DNA of 64,000 nt from Nilaparvata lugens (taxonomy: Eukaryota > Arthropoda > Insecta > Hemiptera > Delphacidae). Both the position numbers and the translations under genes were made by a program. Location of the stretch: assembly GCF_014356525.2 (NCBI RefSeq), contig NC_052517.1, positions 890,973 to 954,972 of the forward strand. Direction: 5' to 3'. Positions 55,398 to 64,000 of this stretch are shown here, piece after piece. The notes under the pieces were generated by a model. The model was not told where the DNA came from and searched no databases. It saw nothing but the letters and a program-made list of their open reading frames with translations. The stretch's first letter is position 1. Each line of letters starts with the position of its first letter.

Positions 55398-56110
55398 TTT
55401 GTATATCTAGAGTGAAAAGTACGACTTTTTCTCCCTGTGGGAAAAAGTTTGAAGCCCGAGGCGAAGCCGAGGGCAGCAATTTTCCTGAGGTAGAAAAAGT
55501 ATTTTTCGCTCGTGATGTACACAACATTTTTCCTCCATCTACATTATTTTTTTTATGGAAACTGCAACTAAAATCATTCTAATAACTTACGCATTGGTGA
55601 CAATGATTCCTAACAACATAACCTAAAAACCGGTCGATCTATCGGCAAAAGTTGTAACAATTATATCAGCTGAGCAGCTACCAAAAATGGCTGACTCCAG
55701 ATCACGCGGTTCAGATTTGAATTGCAGATCAAAAATATTTGTTGGCTGGTATTTTGAATAGAATAAAATATTTTAAAAATTGTATAAATTGTTATGGTCT
55801 ACTAATATTAAGAATATAATAGTTATCATACAAACATATATTTCATGAGTAAATCAAATTTCTGGTTGTGGTATTGAATTCAGTTGACTCAATGACAGAC
55901 ACCTCTATTATGCTTTCTCATCTGAGCTTAGACCTTCTAACCTATTACAATGTAAGTTTCAAAATAGAGATGCTCCCCATGTTATTTAAATGGAGTCACT
56001 TTTACTCCCTAGGGAGTTTTTCTGTTTTTTACTACCGAGAGCGAAAAAGTGACACTTTAGTATTAGGTTTCAGGGAGTAAAGTAAGTACTTTAGACAGTA
56101 GGTGGAGGAA
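55398..56110. repeat. Two CGAGGGC/CCCTAGGGAG hairpin-type foldbacks
   Basis: 55405-55560 holds 'tttttctccctgtgggaaa' and GCCCGAGGCGAAGCCGAGGGC-type dyad followed by 'aggtagaaaaagtattttt'. 55975-56105 holds 'tcacttttactccctaggga' and its inverse 'cgaaaaagtgacacttta'. The two may be the ends of one element of about 700 bp; outer matches 'atgtacacaacatttttcctcca' and 'ggtggaggaaaaa' support this. Confidence 0.5.
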
Positions 56111-56461
56111 AAAGATTGATTGATTGAGTAGAACTGTCAAAGTCTTATAAACAATCCAAATCTTGGATGACAACTGACAAGAAAACTGGATGAACGCAAC
56201 ACCTTCAAACTGCTCAGCCATGTAGAGGATTTAATAATCTTATAAATTTTAAGATCTTATCTTATCTTATCTTATCTTAATAACCTTCTGAAGGTTATTT
56301 AGTTTGCGCTCTACAAGCAAGAGTACATTACTTATCAGCATTACCCTTGTACAAATGTTTAGGTTACATGTGTCACGTTTTCAATTATAATAAAGAATAC
56401 TTTTAGATCATTATTCCAATTAAAAGTTCTAAACTAAAGCCTGGTTTTCATTAGTAGACTT

Positions 56462-56651
56462 AAGCTCAACTGACACTTAGGCAACTCAAGTGGAGAAGAG
56501 ACTGGACTCTAGTGGAGAGCATGTGTTTCCAAATGGTGACGTCACGGAGACTAGAATCGACTGGTCTGAGTGTCACCATTTGGAAACACATGCTCTCCAC
56601 TAGAGTCCAGTCTCTTCTCCACCTGAGTCGCCTAAGTGTCAGTTGAGCCTT
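56462..56651. mobile_element. CTCTAGTGGAGAG foldback MITE, intact
   Basis: A 190-base near-perfect palindrome from CTCAACTGACACTTAGGC to its inverse, ending 'gtgtcagttgagcctta'; centre GACGTCAC..., with 'gagactagaatcgactggtc' unpaired. Confidence 0.85.
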
Positions 56652-57055
56652 AGTGATGGAGTTCCCTGGGCAAGTACTAATTATCTTGTGAACTCTCCCA
56701 ATGATAACGTTCATGGTAGAGTACTAGTTTTTAGTAGAGTAGAGTGGGATAGTACTCTACCACTTGCCTTCCCCCACCACCGCTTTTCACTTTACTCTAC
56801 CAATACTATGCTAATGAAAACAGTCTCCAGCTAGTAGAGTAGAGTCGTGCCGTAGGCTATCAAGTTTAAGAAGTAGGCTATTGCTATTTATTAAAATGTG
56901 TTAATAAGTGTTCAAGTGTTAATTTATTGAAAAGTATTGACATTTTAATGTTAGTTCTGTTCACTAGACAACACACTTTACCTACTATTCTCAATTGTAG
57001 TGAAAACAGTTACTCGACCAAGTATGTAGAGTAGAGTTAGCTCGATAGAGTTAGG

Positions 57056-57975
57056 CTCAACTGACACTTAGGCGACTCAGGTGGAGAAGAGACTGGACTC
57101 TAGTGGAGAGCATGTGTTTCCAAATGGTGACACTCAGACCAGTCGATTCTATAGTGAGGTCCACGTTATAATGACAGTATTTGCTCAACTTTGGAATTGC
57201 TATCCTTGTCTATCATTCGACAAAGCCGGTGGTACTATCCTTTTCTGTGTCCACAACGATGCCAATTATGTTTTTGACAGTGTAGAGATATAATTACAAC
57301 ATTTCAGCATTTTACATTTCAGTATTTTACAACATTTCAAACGAGAAACCACAACCACAACACCACATACAGGGATCTTCTCATCACCAGTGTTGCAAGA
57401 AAGGCACTGTACCAGAGACATTTCAATCATTTAGCACCAAAATTATATAATCTACTTCCTGCAAACTTTAAACAGATTAATCTTCCTAGAAAGTTCAAAG
57501 TACACAATTGGTTGATGAGCAAAGGAAGACAGAACATAGAAAACATTATTTCAAATAACAACTAACCACCTAATGACTTACTAAACACTAACTAATTGAT
57601 AATACACACAAAAAACTTTAAAAACCTACTCTAGAACATGGTACGCCATAGTGGAGTAGGTCAATTTCCACACAGAAAAACTAAACAAGTAGAGAACACA
57701 TTATAATAATCTTTTGTAACTAACTATTGTATGTAATATTGTAATTTATCTAATATTTTTGTAATTGATGTTGTAGTTTTAGTTTTTTGGGAAATAAACA
57801 TTTATTATTATAATTAATTAATGCAGAGAATCGGCATCGCTATTCTCCTATCTTTATCCACTGTCATTATAACGTGGACCTCACTATAGTCTCCGCGACG
57901 TCACCATTTGGAAACACATGCTCTCCACTAGAGTCCAGTCTCTTCTCCACCTGAGTCGCCTAAGTGTCAGTTGAG
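57056..57975. mobile_element. CTCTAGTGGAGAG foldback split by a TA-MITE that holds a LINE 3' end
   Basis: The left half stops in 'accagtcgattcta' at 57153 and the right half resumes 'tagtctccgcgacgtc' at 57885. The inserted TA-MITE begins TAGTGAGGTCCACGTTATAA, ends with its inverse, and is flanked by TA/TA at a site that is single TA in intact copies. Inside it, 57316-57570 reads as a LINE tail (ALYQRHFNHLAPKLYNLLPA) and a 3' UTR. Three layers of insertion. Confidence 0.8.
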
Positions 57976-58115
57976 CCTTAGTATGCCAGTTAGTCGACCA
58001 GGTGAAAACCAGGCTTATTCTAATAAAAGTAATAAATCAAGTAAAGTAAATTATCCGTATGGATTTTTGTTGGTAATAGTTTATATGAAACTCTGCTGAC
58101 CATATTATATCAACA

Positions 58116-58319
58116 GACTACACATACACCGACATCGCCACCAATCTGGAAATCCTCCATATCTCACAAAAAAGCAGAAAACTCAATGTATTGAAACAGT
58201 ACGAAATTTACAACCACACAAAACAGTTTCCCAACAGTCTCCTAGATGATCAAGTAAATTTCTCTTTCCACACACTCTTTGACAAAATAGTCCACAGTTC
58301 AAAATTACCGCCTCACTAA
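58116..58319 (+). pseudogene. Penelope-like element ORF, C-terminal tail
   Basis: A 68-codon open segment ending in TAA: DYTYTDIATNLEILHISQKS, RKLNVLKQYEIYNHTKQFPN, SLLDDQVNFSFHTLFDKIVH. The pattern K..KLNVL.(Q/E).EIY.H.K..P.SLL.DQ..F...TLFD resembles the extreme C-terminus of Penelope-like retroelements, after the GIY-YIG endonuclease. The reverse transcriptase and endonuclease proper are missing, so this is a 5'-truncated remnant. It is followed 92 bases later by a hammerhead-ribozyme motif, the known arrangement for this class. Recognition is from memory of the family and should be confirmed by search. Confidence 0.65.
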
Positions 58320-58404
58320 GTATCCACCAACCCAACCCCCACCACAACCTATTCCACCAACTTCATCCCTTACCACACATAGCCTTGTCATCTGAGTAAA
58401 TTCG

Positions 58405-58452
58405 CACAGTCTGATGATGACCAACAACAGGTCGAAACGATCGTCACTACAA
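58405..58452 (+). ncRNA. Hammerhead ribozyme motif (Penelope type)
   Basis: All core blocks are present in order. CTGATGA is at 58411-58417. A stem II of GACC (58419-58422) pairs with GGTC (58430-58433) around AACAACA. GAAA is at 58434-58437. A very short stem III, ACG...CGT, has a two-base loop. The cleavage triplet GTC ends at 58445. Stem I is short: AGT before the core pairs with ACT after the site. One extra U sits between CUGAUGA and stem II. Minimal stem III is characteristic of retroelement hammerheads. Activity is not demonstrated. Confidence 0.65.
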
Positions 58453-58499
58453 AAGTAAGTGTATTTTTACTTCAAAAGTGTTTTTTTTTTGACGTGACA

Positions 58500-59340
58500 A
58501 CATCTTATAAATTGGTTTGCCGGGTGACACTTCATAAACTGCGTTACGTTCCCACGTTATGCGCTCACAATGAGAGCGAGTGAGAGCGTTCGTCTCGGTT
58601 CACGGTCGTCTGGAAAGAGCACGAATAGGAGCAGTGGCGAGCAACGCAACAGCAGCCCGAAAACATTCACCTGGAGAGAGAGTGAAACGGAGCAATCTCC
58701 TGCGACTGCGCCACTACTTATACTTAGTGAATAGGTTATGAGAATAAGTATAATAGGTATAAGTGAATAGGTTATGTTGTAGTAATCACAATGTTGTGGT
58801 AGTTTTCAATCACAAAAGTAGTATAAATCGTTTCTCAGCCAATAATAATTTGTTTAACTTGAAAAAATGAGCGCGAATTGCTATGTAAAAAATGAATCGA
58901 GCACAGTTAGCCCGCCTAAGAGCGAGAGAGACAGAGTGATTTTGTTGAGGATGTGTGAAGGTAAAAATAAAATTTTGTTAATATGAAATTCAGTGCAGAT
59001 TCTTTGGATAAATTAATGTTTTGAATATAATTCTTTGTATAAATAAATGTTTTAAATTGTTACTATTATTTCATCCTTCTTCCTACTATAGGAATGAATA
59101 TTCACATTAAAATTATTTTACCACTCAAAGTCGTTGTCACATAGAACTTTCGCCTGTATACCAACTTTACAGGCAACTATACATTTTTACTCGGATTTTC
59201 TTCTGTATGTATGATTTTATGTAACGCAATTACGGCCAAACGCGTTTATAGAATTCGATGAGATTTGGCAAACAAGCTTTTAGGCCTATACACAAGGTTT
59301 TTTTTTTTAAATTCAAGTTTAATTTTATCAAAGTGGAGCA
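58500..59340. other. Bazooka intron, unassigned
   Basis: A moderately GC-rich patch at about 58560-58720 rich in GAGAGCGAG motifs, later AT-rich. Near 59220-59300 is a decayed 'GTCGAC' repeat fragment ('acggccaaacgcgtttata'). No exon seen. Confidence 0.4.
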
Positions 59341-59345
59341 CTAAC

Positions 59346-59504
59346 CATTATTCGACCGTTGGGTGGAGTTGCTATTAGAGGAGTGCTGTGTGGAGGTGGG
59401 CAGACATATGACAGTGCTGTCAGATGCTTCACTGTTTCCCGAATTATTCTGCACATCAACTCCTCCATTATTTCCATTACTGCTTCCAAACGTCTCCGTG
59501 TTGG
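59346..59504 (-). CDS. baz: Bazooka/Par-3 exon downstream of PDZ3
   Basis: 159 bases, phase 1 entry and phase 1 exit; acceptor 'gtgttgcAG', donor GTTAGT. Read in the spliced frame it gives ANTETFGSSNGNNGGVDVQN, NSGNSEASDSTVICLPTST and QHSSNSNSTQRSNN. It is a Ser/Asn-rich linker with one hydrophobic patch (STVICLP) that looks like the conserved 'TVI.LP' element of Bazooka. Other frames are also open here but do not fit either neighbour's phase. Confidence 0.82.
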
Positions 59505-59718
59505 CTGCAACACAAATTCAAAATTAGAAAAATATAGTTGAAAATATCTAAATTATATTAATTATAATATATCATGTCAGATATGGATGGATCATTACAA
59601 ATTGCAGCATACGAGTCGGAGTCCTGTACCTTTTAGGATCTATTAAATTAATTATTTCAGGATCTTTTCAATTTAAAGTTGGAAAAAAATAGTTGAAAAT
59701 ATTCAAATTATATTAATT

Positions 59719-60178
59719 ATTGACCGAGCGAGGTGAGGTCTAAGATTCAAGTCGACGGTTTGGCATTTCTCTTAATGTTTAAATGTTTATATGTTTTTAT
59801 ATGTTTATATGTTCATATGTTTATATGTTATATGTTTATATGCTTATATGTTGCGCATTACGGCGAAACGCGGTAATAGATTTTCATGAAATTTGACAGG
59901 TATGTTCCTTTTTAAATTGCGCGTCGACGTATATACAAGGTTTTTGGAAATTTTGCATTTCAAGGATAATATAAAAGGAAAAAGGAGCCTCCTTCATACG
60001 TCAATATTAGAGTGAAAATCAGACTATAGAATTATTCATCATAAATCAGCTGACAAGTGATTACACAGATGTGTGGAGAAGCCAGTCTGTTGCTGTATTT
60101 CCATAAGGTCTATAGTTTCAATCAGGTACTTGTGGATGAGAATACTGCGTGAGGTCTACTGTTCTCAGAACTACTAGT
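59719..60178 (+). mobile_element. 'GTCGAC' interspersed repeat with expanded ATATGTTT run
   Basis: From ATTGACCGAGCGAGGTGAGG to 'cagaactactagttataa'. The usual single 'aatgtttatatgtt' is expanded to about nine imperfect repeats (59780-59855). Confidence 0.75.
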
Positions 60179-60229
60179 TATAATATATATCATGTCAGAA
60201 ACGGATGAACTATTAGAAATTGCAGCATA

Positions 60230-60545
60230 CAAGTCCGGGTGCTGTAGCTTTGCCTATCGGCGGAGGGCCACAAGACTACAATACTACCCAAACAAAAACA
60301 TCCAACATTTTCGAAAATGTATCTTTCCATAAGCAACAGATGCTCTTTTGTATCTTGTCAAAAGCAACGTGTAGCATCCGAAAAGATACACCAGGAGCTT
60401 TAATGTATCTTTCCATAAGCAACAGATGCTCTTTTGTATCTTCTCAAAAGAGAAGCTTTGCCTATCGGCGGAGGGCCACTACACTACAATACTACCCAAA
60501 CAAAAACATCCTACATTTTCGAAAATATATCTTTCCAAGATGAAA
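60230..60545. repeat. Short array of the 86-bp minisatellite
   Basis: Flank 'gggtgctgtagctttgcct' and unit GTATCTTTCCATAAGCAACA as at 28530-29043, but only about one and a half units plus a duplicated flank at 60450-60540. Flank and unit travel together, so they form one element with variable copy number. Confidence 0.75.
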
Positions 60546-60700
60546 TACTTTGTTAATTATCAATTCTACATTGTTGAAAGACGATCTGGCAACAGAGCAA
60601 TGCGAGAAAAAGATAGCGCTATTCGCTTTGTTGAACGATAGCCAAGGATAGCAACACCATTTCTAATCAAACACTGCCATTATAACGTGGACCTCACTAA
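60546..60700. mobile_element. Right half of a TA-MITE
   Basis: 'ctacattgttgaaagacgat' through 'gatagcgctattcgc' to CCATTATAACGTGGACCTCA. The left half is absent; the minisatellite element replaced or interrupted it. Confidence 0.65.
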
Positions 60701-61469
60701 GTGTGATTCTGGCACATCTGAGATATCGCACATATGAATGACACCGAATCAAGCCTTCAATTCTTCATTCAATCAACGAATTGATCAGTGAATGAATCAA
60801 TTAAGGCTCATCTCACACTTAATTTCCTCTCTTCTCAATTAAAGCAACTACTGAGGCGGAAAAAACTAAAAAATGCTACTGGAACAAAAGGTTCCAGAGC
60901 CAAATACTAAAAAGCCTAAAGCTGGCATGAGAGCCATGATTAACACAAAGTTCTGATCAGACTACATTTTGTACTGCTTATGACAGAGGACAGACGCTGA
61001 GTGAAGCCCACGGTACGCTTGCCTGGTCTAGGAGCTGTGTGATCGTCCATACTAGATAGATCTAAGCAACGTTAACTGTGATTGGCAGCTACTATTTTAT
61101 TGAAAATATTCATCACAATTTCTGCCAATAGAAAGGAACAGTACAACTACAATTTGAGATACATTCTCCCACCAAGTGACAGCAAGAGAGGTCATGAACC
61201 AGCACTGATGCTCCAAGAAAATCGTTGTTTTTCTTAGTACTATAACTTCTACGCACACACAAACAGAGTCGACACAACACAATGCAGAAAAGCAAAACAG
61301 CAAAATCCATTTACATAACAGGCTAACTTCTCATGATAATTCGCACAATTCTCATCGTTCACAATTGGACCAATGAAAATTGTTACAGTCTATTGAGAGA
61401 GAGTGAGAGAGAGTGTGTGAGTGTGTGCTAGTAAGATATATGTGTGAGAGTGAAAGAACAAGTTCTGTA
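60701..61469. other. Bazooka intron, unassigned
   Basis: Mixed composition, a GAGA/GTGT-rich microsatellite near 61394-61435, and no exon or terminal repeats that I can define. Confidence 0.4.
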
Positions 61470-61662
61470 AAGCTCAACTCACACTTAGGCGACTGAGGTG
61501 GAGAAGAGGCTGGACTCTAGTGGAGAGCATGTGTTTCCAAATGGTGACGTCGCGGAGACTAGAATCGACTGGTCTGAGTGTCACCATTTGGAAACACATG
61601 CTCTCCACTAGAGTCCAGTCTCTTCTCCACCTCAGTCCCTAAGTGTCAGTTGACCCTAAATC
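61470..61662. mobile_element. CTCTAGTGGAGAG foldback MITE
   Basis: Intact palindrome beginning AAGCTCAACTCACACTTAGG and ending 'aagtgtcagttgaccctaa', 33 bases from the donor of bazooka exon 61696-61849. Confidence 0.85.
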
Positions 61663-61695
61663 CTAAATTCATTTAAATCAATCACTCAATGTTAC

Positions 61696-61849
61696 CTGAT
61701 GAGTCAGTGAGAAGTGAGGAGACCGAGCCCCGGCGGGGTGTGTCCTTTGAGCCGGCACCCTGTATTCGCCTGGCAACTGTAAGCACTATACTCCCTTCCA
61801 CGGGGCCCTCTGTCCTAAGCATCGCCCTACGAAGAGTCTCCATCGCAGC
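61696..61849 (-). CDS. baz: Bazooka/Par-3 exon: end of PDZ3
   Basis: 51 codons plus G (phase 0 entry, phase 1 exit); acceptor 'gtttaAG', donor GTAACA. AAMETLRRAMLRTEGPVEGS is helix B and the following turn of a PDZ domain. IVLTVARRI is its last strand, and GAGSKDTPRRGSVSSLLTDS is a Ser-rich exit. The NQ(A/D)AMETLRR...VARR signature identifies PDZ3 of Par-3, the domain implicated in phosphoinositide and partner binding in this family. Confidence 0.95.
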
Positions 61850-61934
61850 CTTAAACAATCAAACAAATCAATTAATGAAAATTAATGAAAACAGTTAATG
61901 AGAATGTTAATTCACATTACAAGAGACAATAATA

Positions 61935-63430
61935 CAACTTAATTTGATTTTGTATCCAGCCTACAGTATAAAGAGCGGTGATTCTGAAAGAGTTGAAAAT
62001 TATAGACCCATTAGTATTCTAAATGTAATAAGTAAAATTTTTGAAAGAGTAGTTTTAAATAGGCTATTGATGCACCTGGAAGAAATTAATTTCATATGTG
62101 ATGAACAGCATGGGTTCCAGAAAGGGAAATCTACTTAGACTGCAATACTATCCCTTGTTGAAAGACTAATAGATATAATAGATTCAGGTGAGAAGGCAGC
62201 CGCAATATTTCTTGATTTATCCAAAGCTTTTGATTGTGTGAACCATAGAATATTATTGGAAATACTAAAAACTGTAGGTGTGAATGGTATAGAACTAAAA
62301 TGGTTTGAATCATATCTCATAGGTAGAAACCAGTGTGTTGAGCTTAGCAAGGTGGATGGGAATGAAATAGTAAAAATTAAATCTCAAAAACTGGAGGTCC
62401 AGGCTGGAGTACCTCAAGGCTCAATTCTGGGTCCCTTACTGTTTCTGTTGTATGTGAACCAATTACCAAAAGAGTTAAAAGATCACAGAGCTCTGTTGTT
62501 TGCTGATGACACATCGCTTATCTTTAACAATTATTTATTAGATAGTCTACAAATAAATGCTTTTACTGGAGTACAGTCAATTGTCCAATTCTTGAAGCAA
62601 AGGCAATTAACAATAAATAGTAAGAAATGTCAATTCCTACAATTCAAAAGTAAATATAATTCAGTAGAGGATAGAGAAATAAATGTGTTTGTAGAGGAAA
62701 ATGAATTAGACCAAGAAGAGAAAGTAGCATTCTTGGGAATTTTATTGGACAGGAAATTAACATGGCCTCCTTACATTGAGGGGATATGTAATAAGATATC
62801 ATCTGGGGTATTTGTCCTGCGGCAGCTTGCTAGGCTGAATGATAAAAAACTACTGTTAACTGCTTACCATGGACTTATACTATCTCATATTAGGTATGCT
62901 ATTTTAGTATGGGGTAATTCATCTCAACAAAATATGGACAGGGTGTTTAAGATTCAAAAGAAGGCACTCAGATGTATAGAGAAAGTGAATAGGTTAGACT
63001 CTTGTAGGCCTTTATTTAAAAAGCTTGGTCTATTAACTGTGCCATCCTTGTATGTATATGAAGTTGTAATGCATGTGAAAACGAGTGGTGTGATCCAGAA
63101 TTCAGATGTTCATGAGTATAATACGCGAAACAGAGCAGATTATCATATAATGGGTCACAATAGTAGGTTATTTGAACAAAAACCAGATTATATTAGTAGG
63201 AAATTTTATTACAAGCTACCTCAAATCTTGAAAAGTAATGATGATTTGAAGATTTTCAAAAAACAAATTAAAAAATATTTAGTTGATAAAGCTTTTTATA
63301 GTGTACAAGAATTCCTTTCAAACCTAAACTAGGTTGAACTACTTAGTGTTAGAATTATTATGTAATAACATGACTTGTCTTTTACTCCATGACTGGAGTC
63401 TTTAGGACGTAATCTTAAAAAAAAAAATGT
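61935..63430 (+). mobile_element. LINE reverse transcriptase, nearly intact 3' half with one stop
   Basis: A continuous frame from about 61944 to 63332 with a single in-frame TAG (62136-62138). Blocks: ENYRPISILNVISKIFERVV, DEQHGFQKGKST[stop]TAILSL, IFLDLSKAFDCVNHRILLEI, AGVPQGSILGPLLFLLYVNQ, FADDTSLIF (catalytic dyad), FLGILLDRKLTWPPYIEGIC, thumb and C-terminus to VDKAFYSVQEFLSNLN. It resembles the Jockey/CR1-like group, but the clade is not certain. No endonuclease upstream, so 5'-truncated; the 3' end is near GACGTAATCTT plus A run (63408-63428). It lies antisense to bazooka between the two PDZ3 exons. Confidence 0.9.
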
Positions 63431-63479
63431 ATTTGATTTGTGAAAAAAATCAAATGCTGATTCTGGTTTCAAATAATCA

Positions 63480-63900
63480 ATTATATTTCATTTGTCAGTA
63501 AAATATATATATCCATTATTAAATAATGAATTTTCATAATTTAGATTGATCAATCATATTTCTCCATTGTTGAAAAAAAAAATAACTTGATTAATTCAAT
63601 ATGAAGTGATAATTAAGTGTTATATTTAAACAAAGTTTGGTGTTTTAATTTCTCTAAATTCAAAATGTTTAGCTTATATATATTTTTGGACGAAAATTGA
63701 ACTTGAACGTTTTACAGTAGAAACATAACCTATTTTTTGGACATTTGATTAATTTATCAAAATTTGGGAATGGAATAGATTTGGGCCAAGCCTGTTGTTC
63801 CTTCCTTATCATATTTATATGATTTGTGATTCTGTTCACGAATAAATAAATAAATAACGTGTACCTCCTATAGATCACATTATACCTGGTCAAATAAAAC
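63480..63900. repeat. TA-MITE interior fragment and 'gttttgggc' motif
   Basis: 63470-63590 resembles the internal part of TA-MITEs ('aataatgaattttcataat', 'tctccattgttgaaaa'). 63710-63860 holds 'gatttgggccaagcctgttg' and an (AATA)n run, a motif shared with 28310-28390 and 14600-14690. Confidence 0.5.
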
Positions 63901-63931
63901 AATCGGTTGAGAAAAATGAAACGTTTGTTAC

Positions 63932-64000
63932 CTGATTGGACAATCCAGACAGTGTGATTCCGTTGACGCTCAGCAACTGGTCATTGGTTCTGAGTCGACC
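63932..64000 (-). CDS. baz: Bazooka/Par-3 exon: middle of PDZ3 (continues beyond window)
   Basis: 23 codons visible, open to the window edge; donor GTAACA at 63931. GRLRTNDQLLSVNGITLSGL then SNQ is the strand C-D/helix A part of a PDZ domain. It joins in phase 0 to AAMETLRRAM of the next exon, giving the continuous (D)GRL..NDQL..VNG..L.G.SNQ.AMETLRR of Par-3 PDZ3. The carboxylate-binding loop, PDZ1, PDZ2 and the N-terminal oligomerisation domain lie outside the window. Confidence 0.95.

Overview
This is a window of a eukaryotic nuclear genome: spliced genes with GT-AG introns, dense transposon remnants, long microsatellites and one 100-base assembly gap (32687-32786). The exon sequences read as insect. 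The repeat types, many of which recur in the window, remind me of planthopper (Delphacidae) genomes such as Nilaparvata. That placement is inference, not a database result.

Two genes are present, both on the minus strand, head to tail. (1) The 3' part of bazooka/par-3 (cell-polarity scaffold) runs from 64000 down to its stop codon at 27774. I reconstructed thirteen coding exons. They begin in the middle of the third PDZ domain, pass through the aPKC-binding/phosphorylation motif and the FGKHRK region, and end in EYQPKV-stop. Splice phases agree at every junction except across one exon (31100-31370), which needs one extra base to stay open. (2) The 5' end of a formin-like gene (Frl/FMNL) follows. 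Its first coding exon (MGGSQSC..., predicted N-myristoylated) occurs twice in a recent tandem duplication of about 1.53 kb (15959-19027). The second coding exon is at 1045-1128, and the rest of the gene lies beyond position 1.

Region by region: 1-15958 is the large first intron of Frl, filled with TA-target MITEs, a Helitron, nested repeats, a truncated SINE and 1.2 kb of polypurine sequence. 15959-19027 is the duplicated first exon. 19028-27773 is intergenic, with TIR elements, CT microsatellites and LINE-type 3' ends. 27774-64000 is the bazooka 3' half. Its introns hold three LINE reverse-transcriptase copies, Penelope-like retroelement remnants with a hammerhead-ribozyme motif, a tRNA-headed SINE with a perfect target duplication, several undescribed TIR/foldback elements, and minisatellite arrays (151, ~160, ~140 and 86 bp units).

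The two genes act in related processes (cortical polarity and actin nucleation), but nothing in the sequence shows co-regulation. I saw no bacterial genes, CRISPR arrays or rRNA. The only tRNA-like sequence is the head of a SINE.
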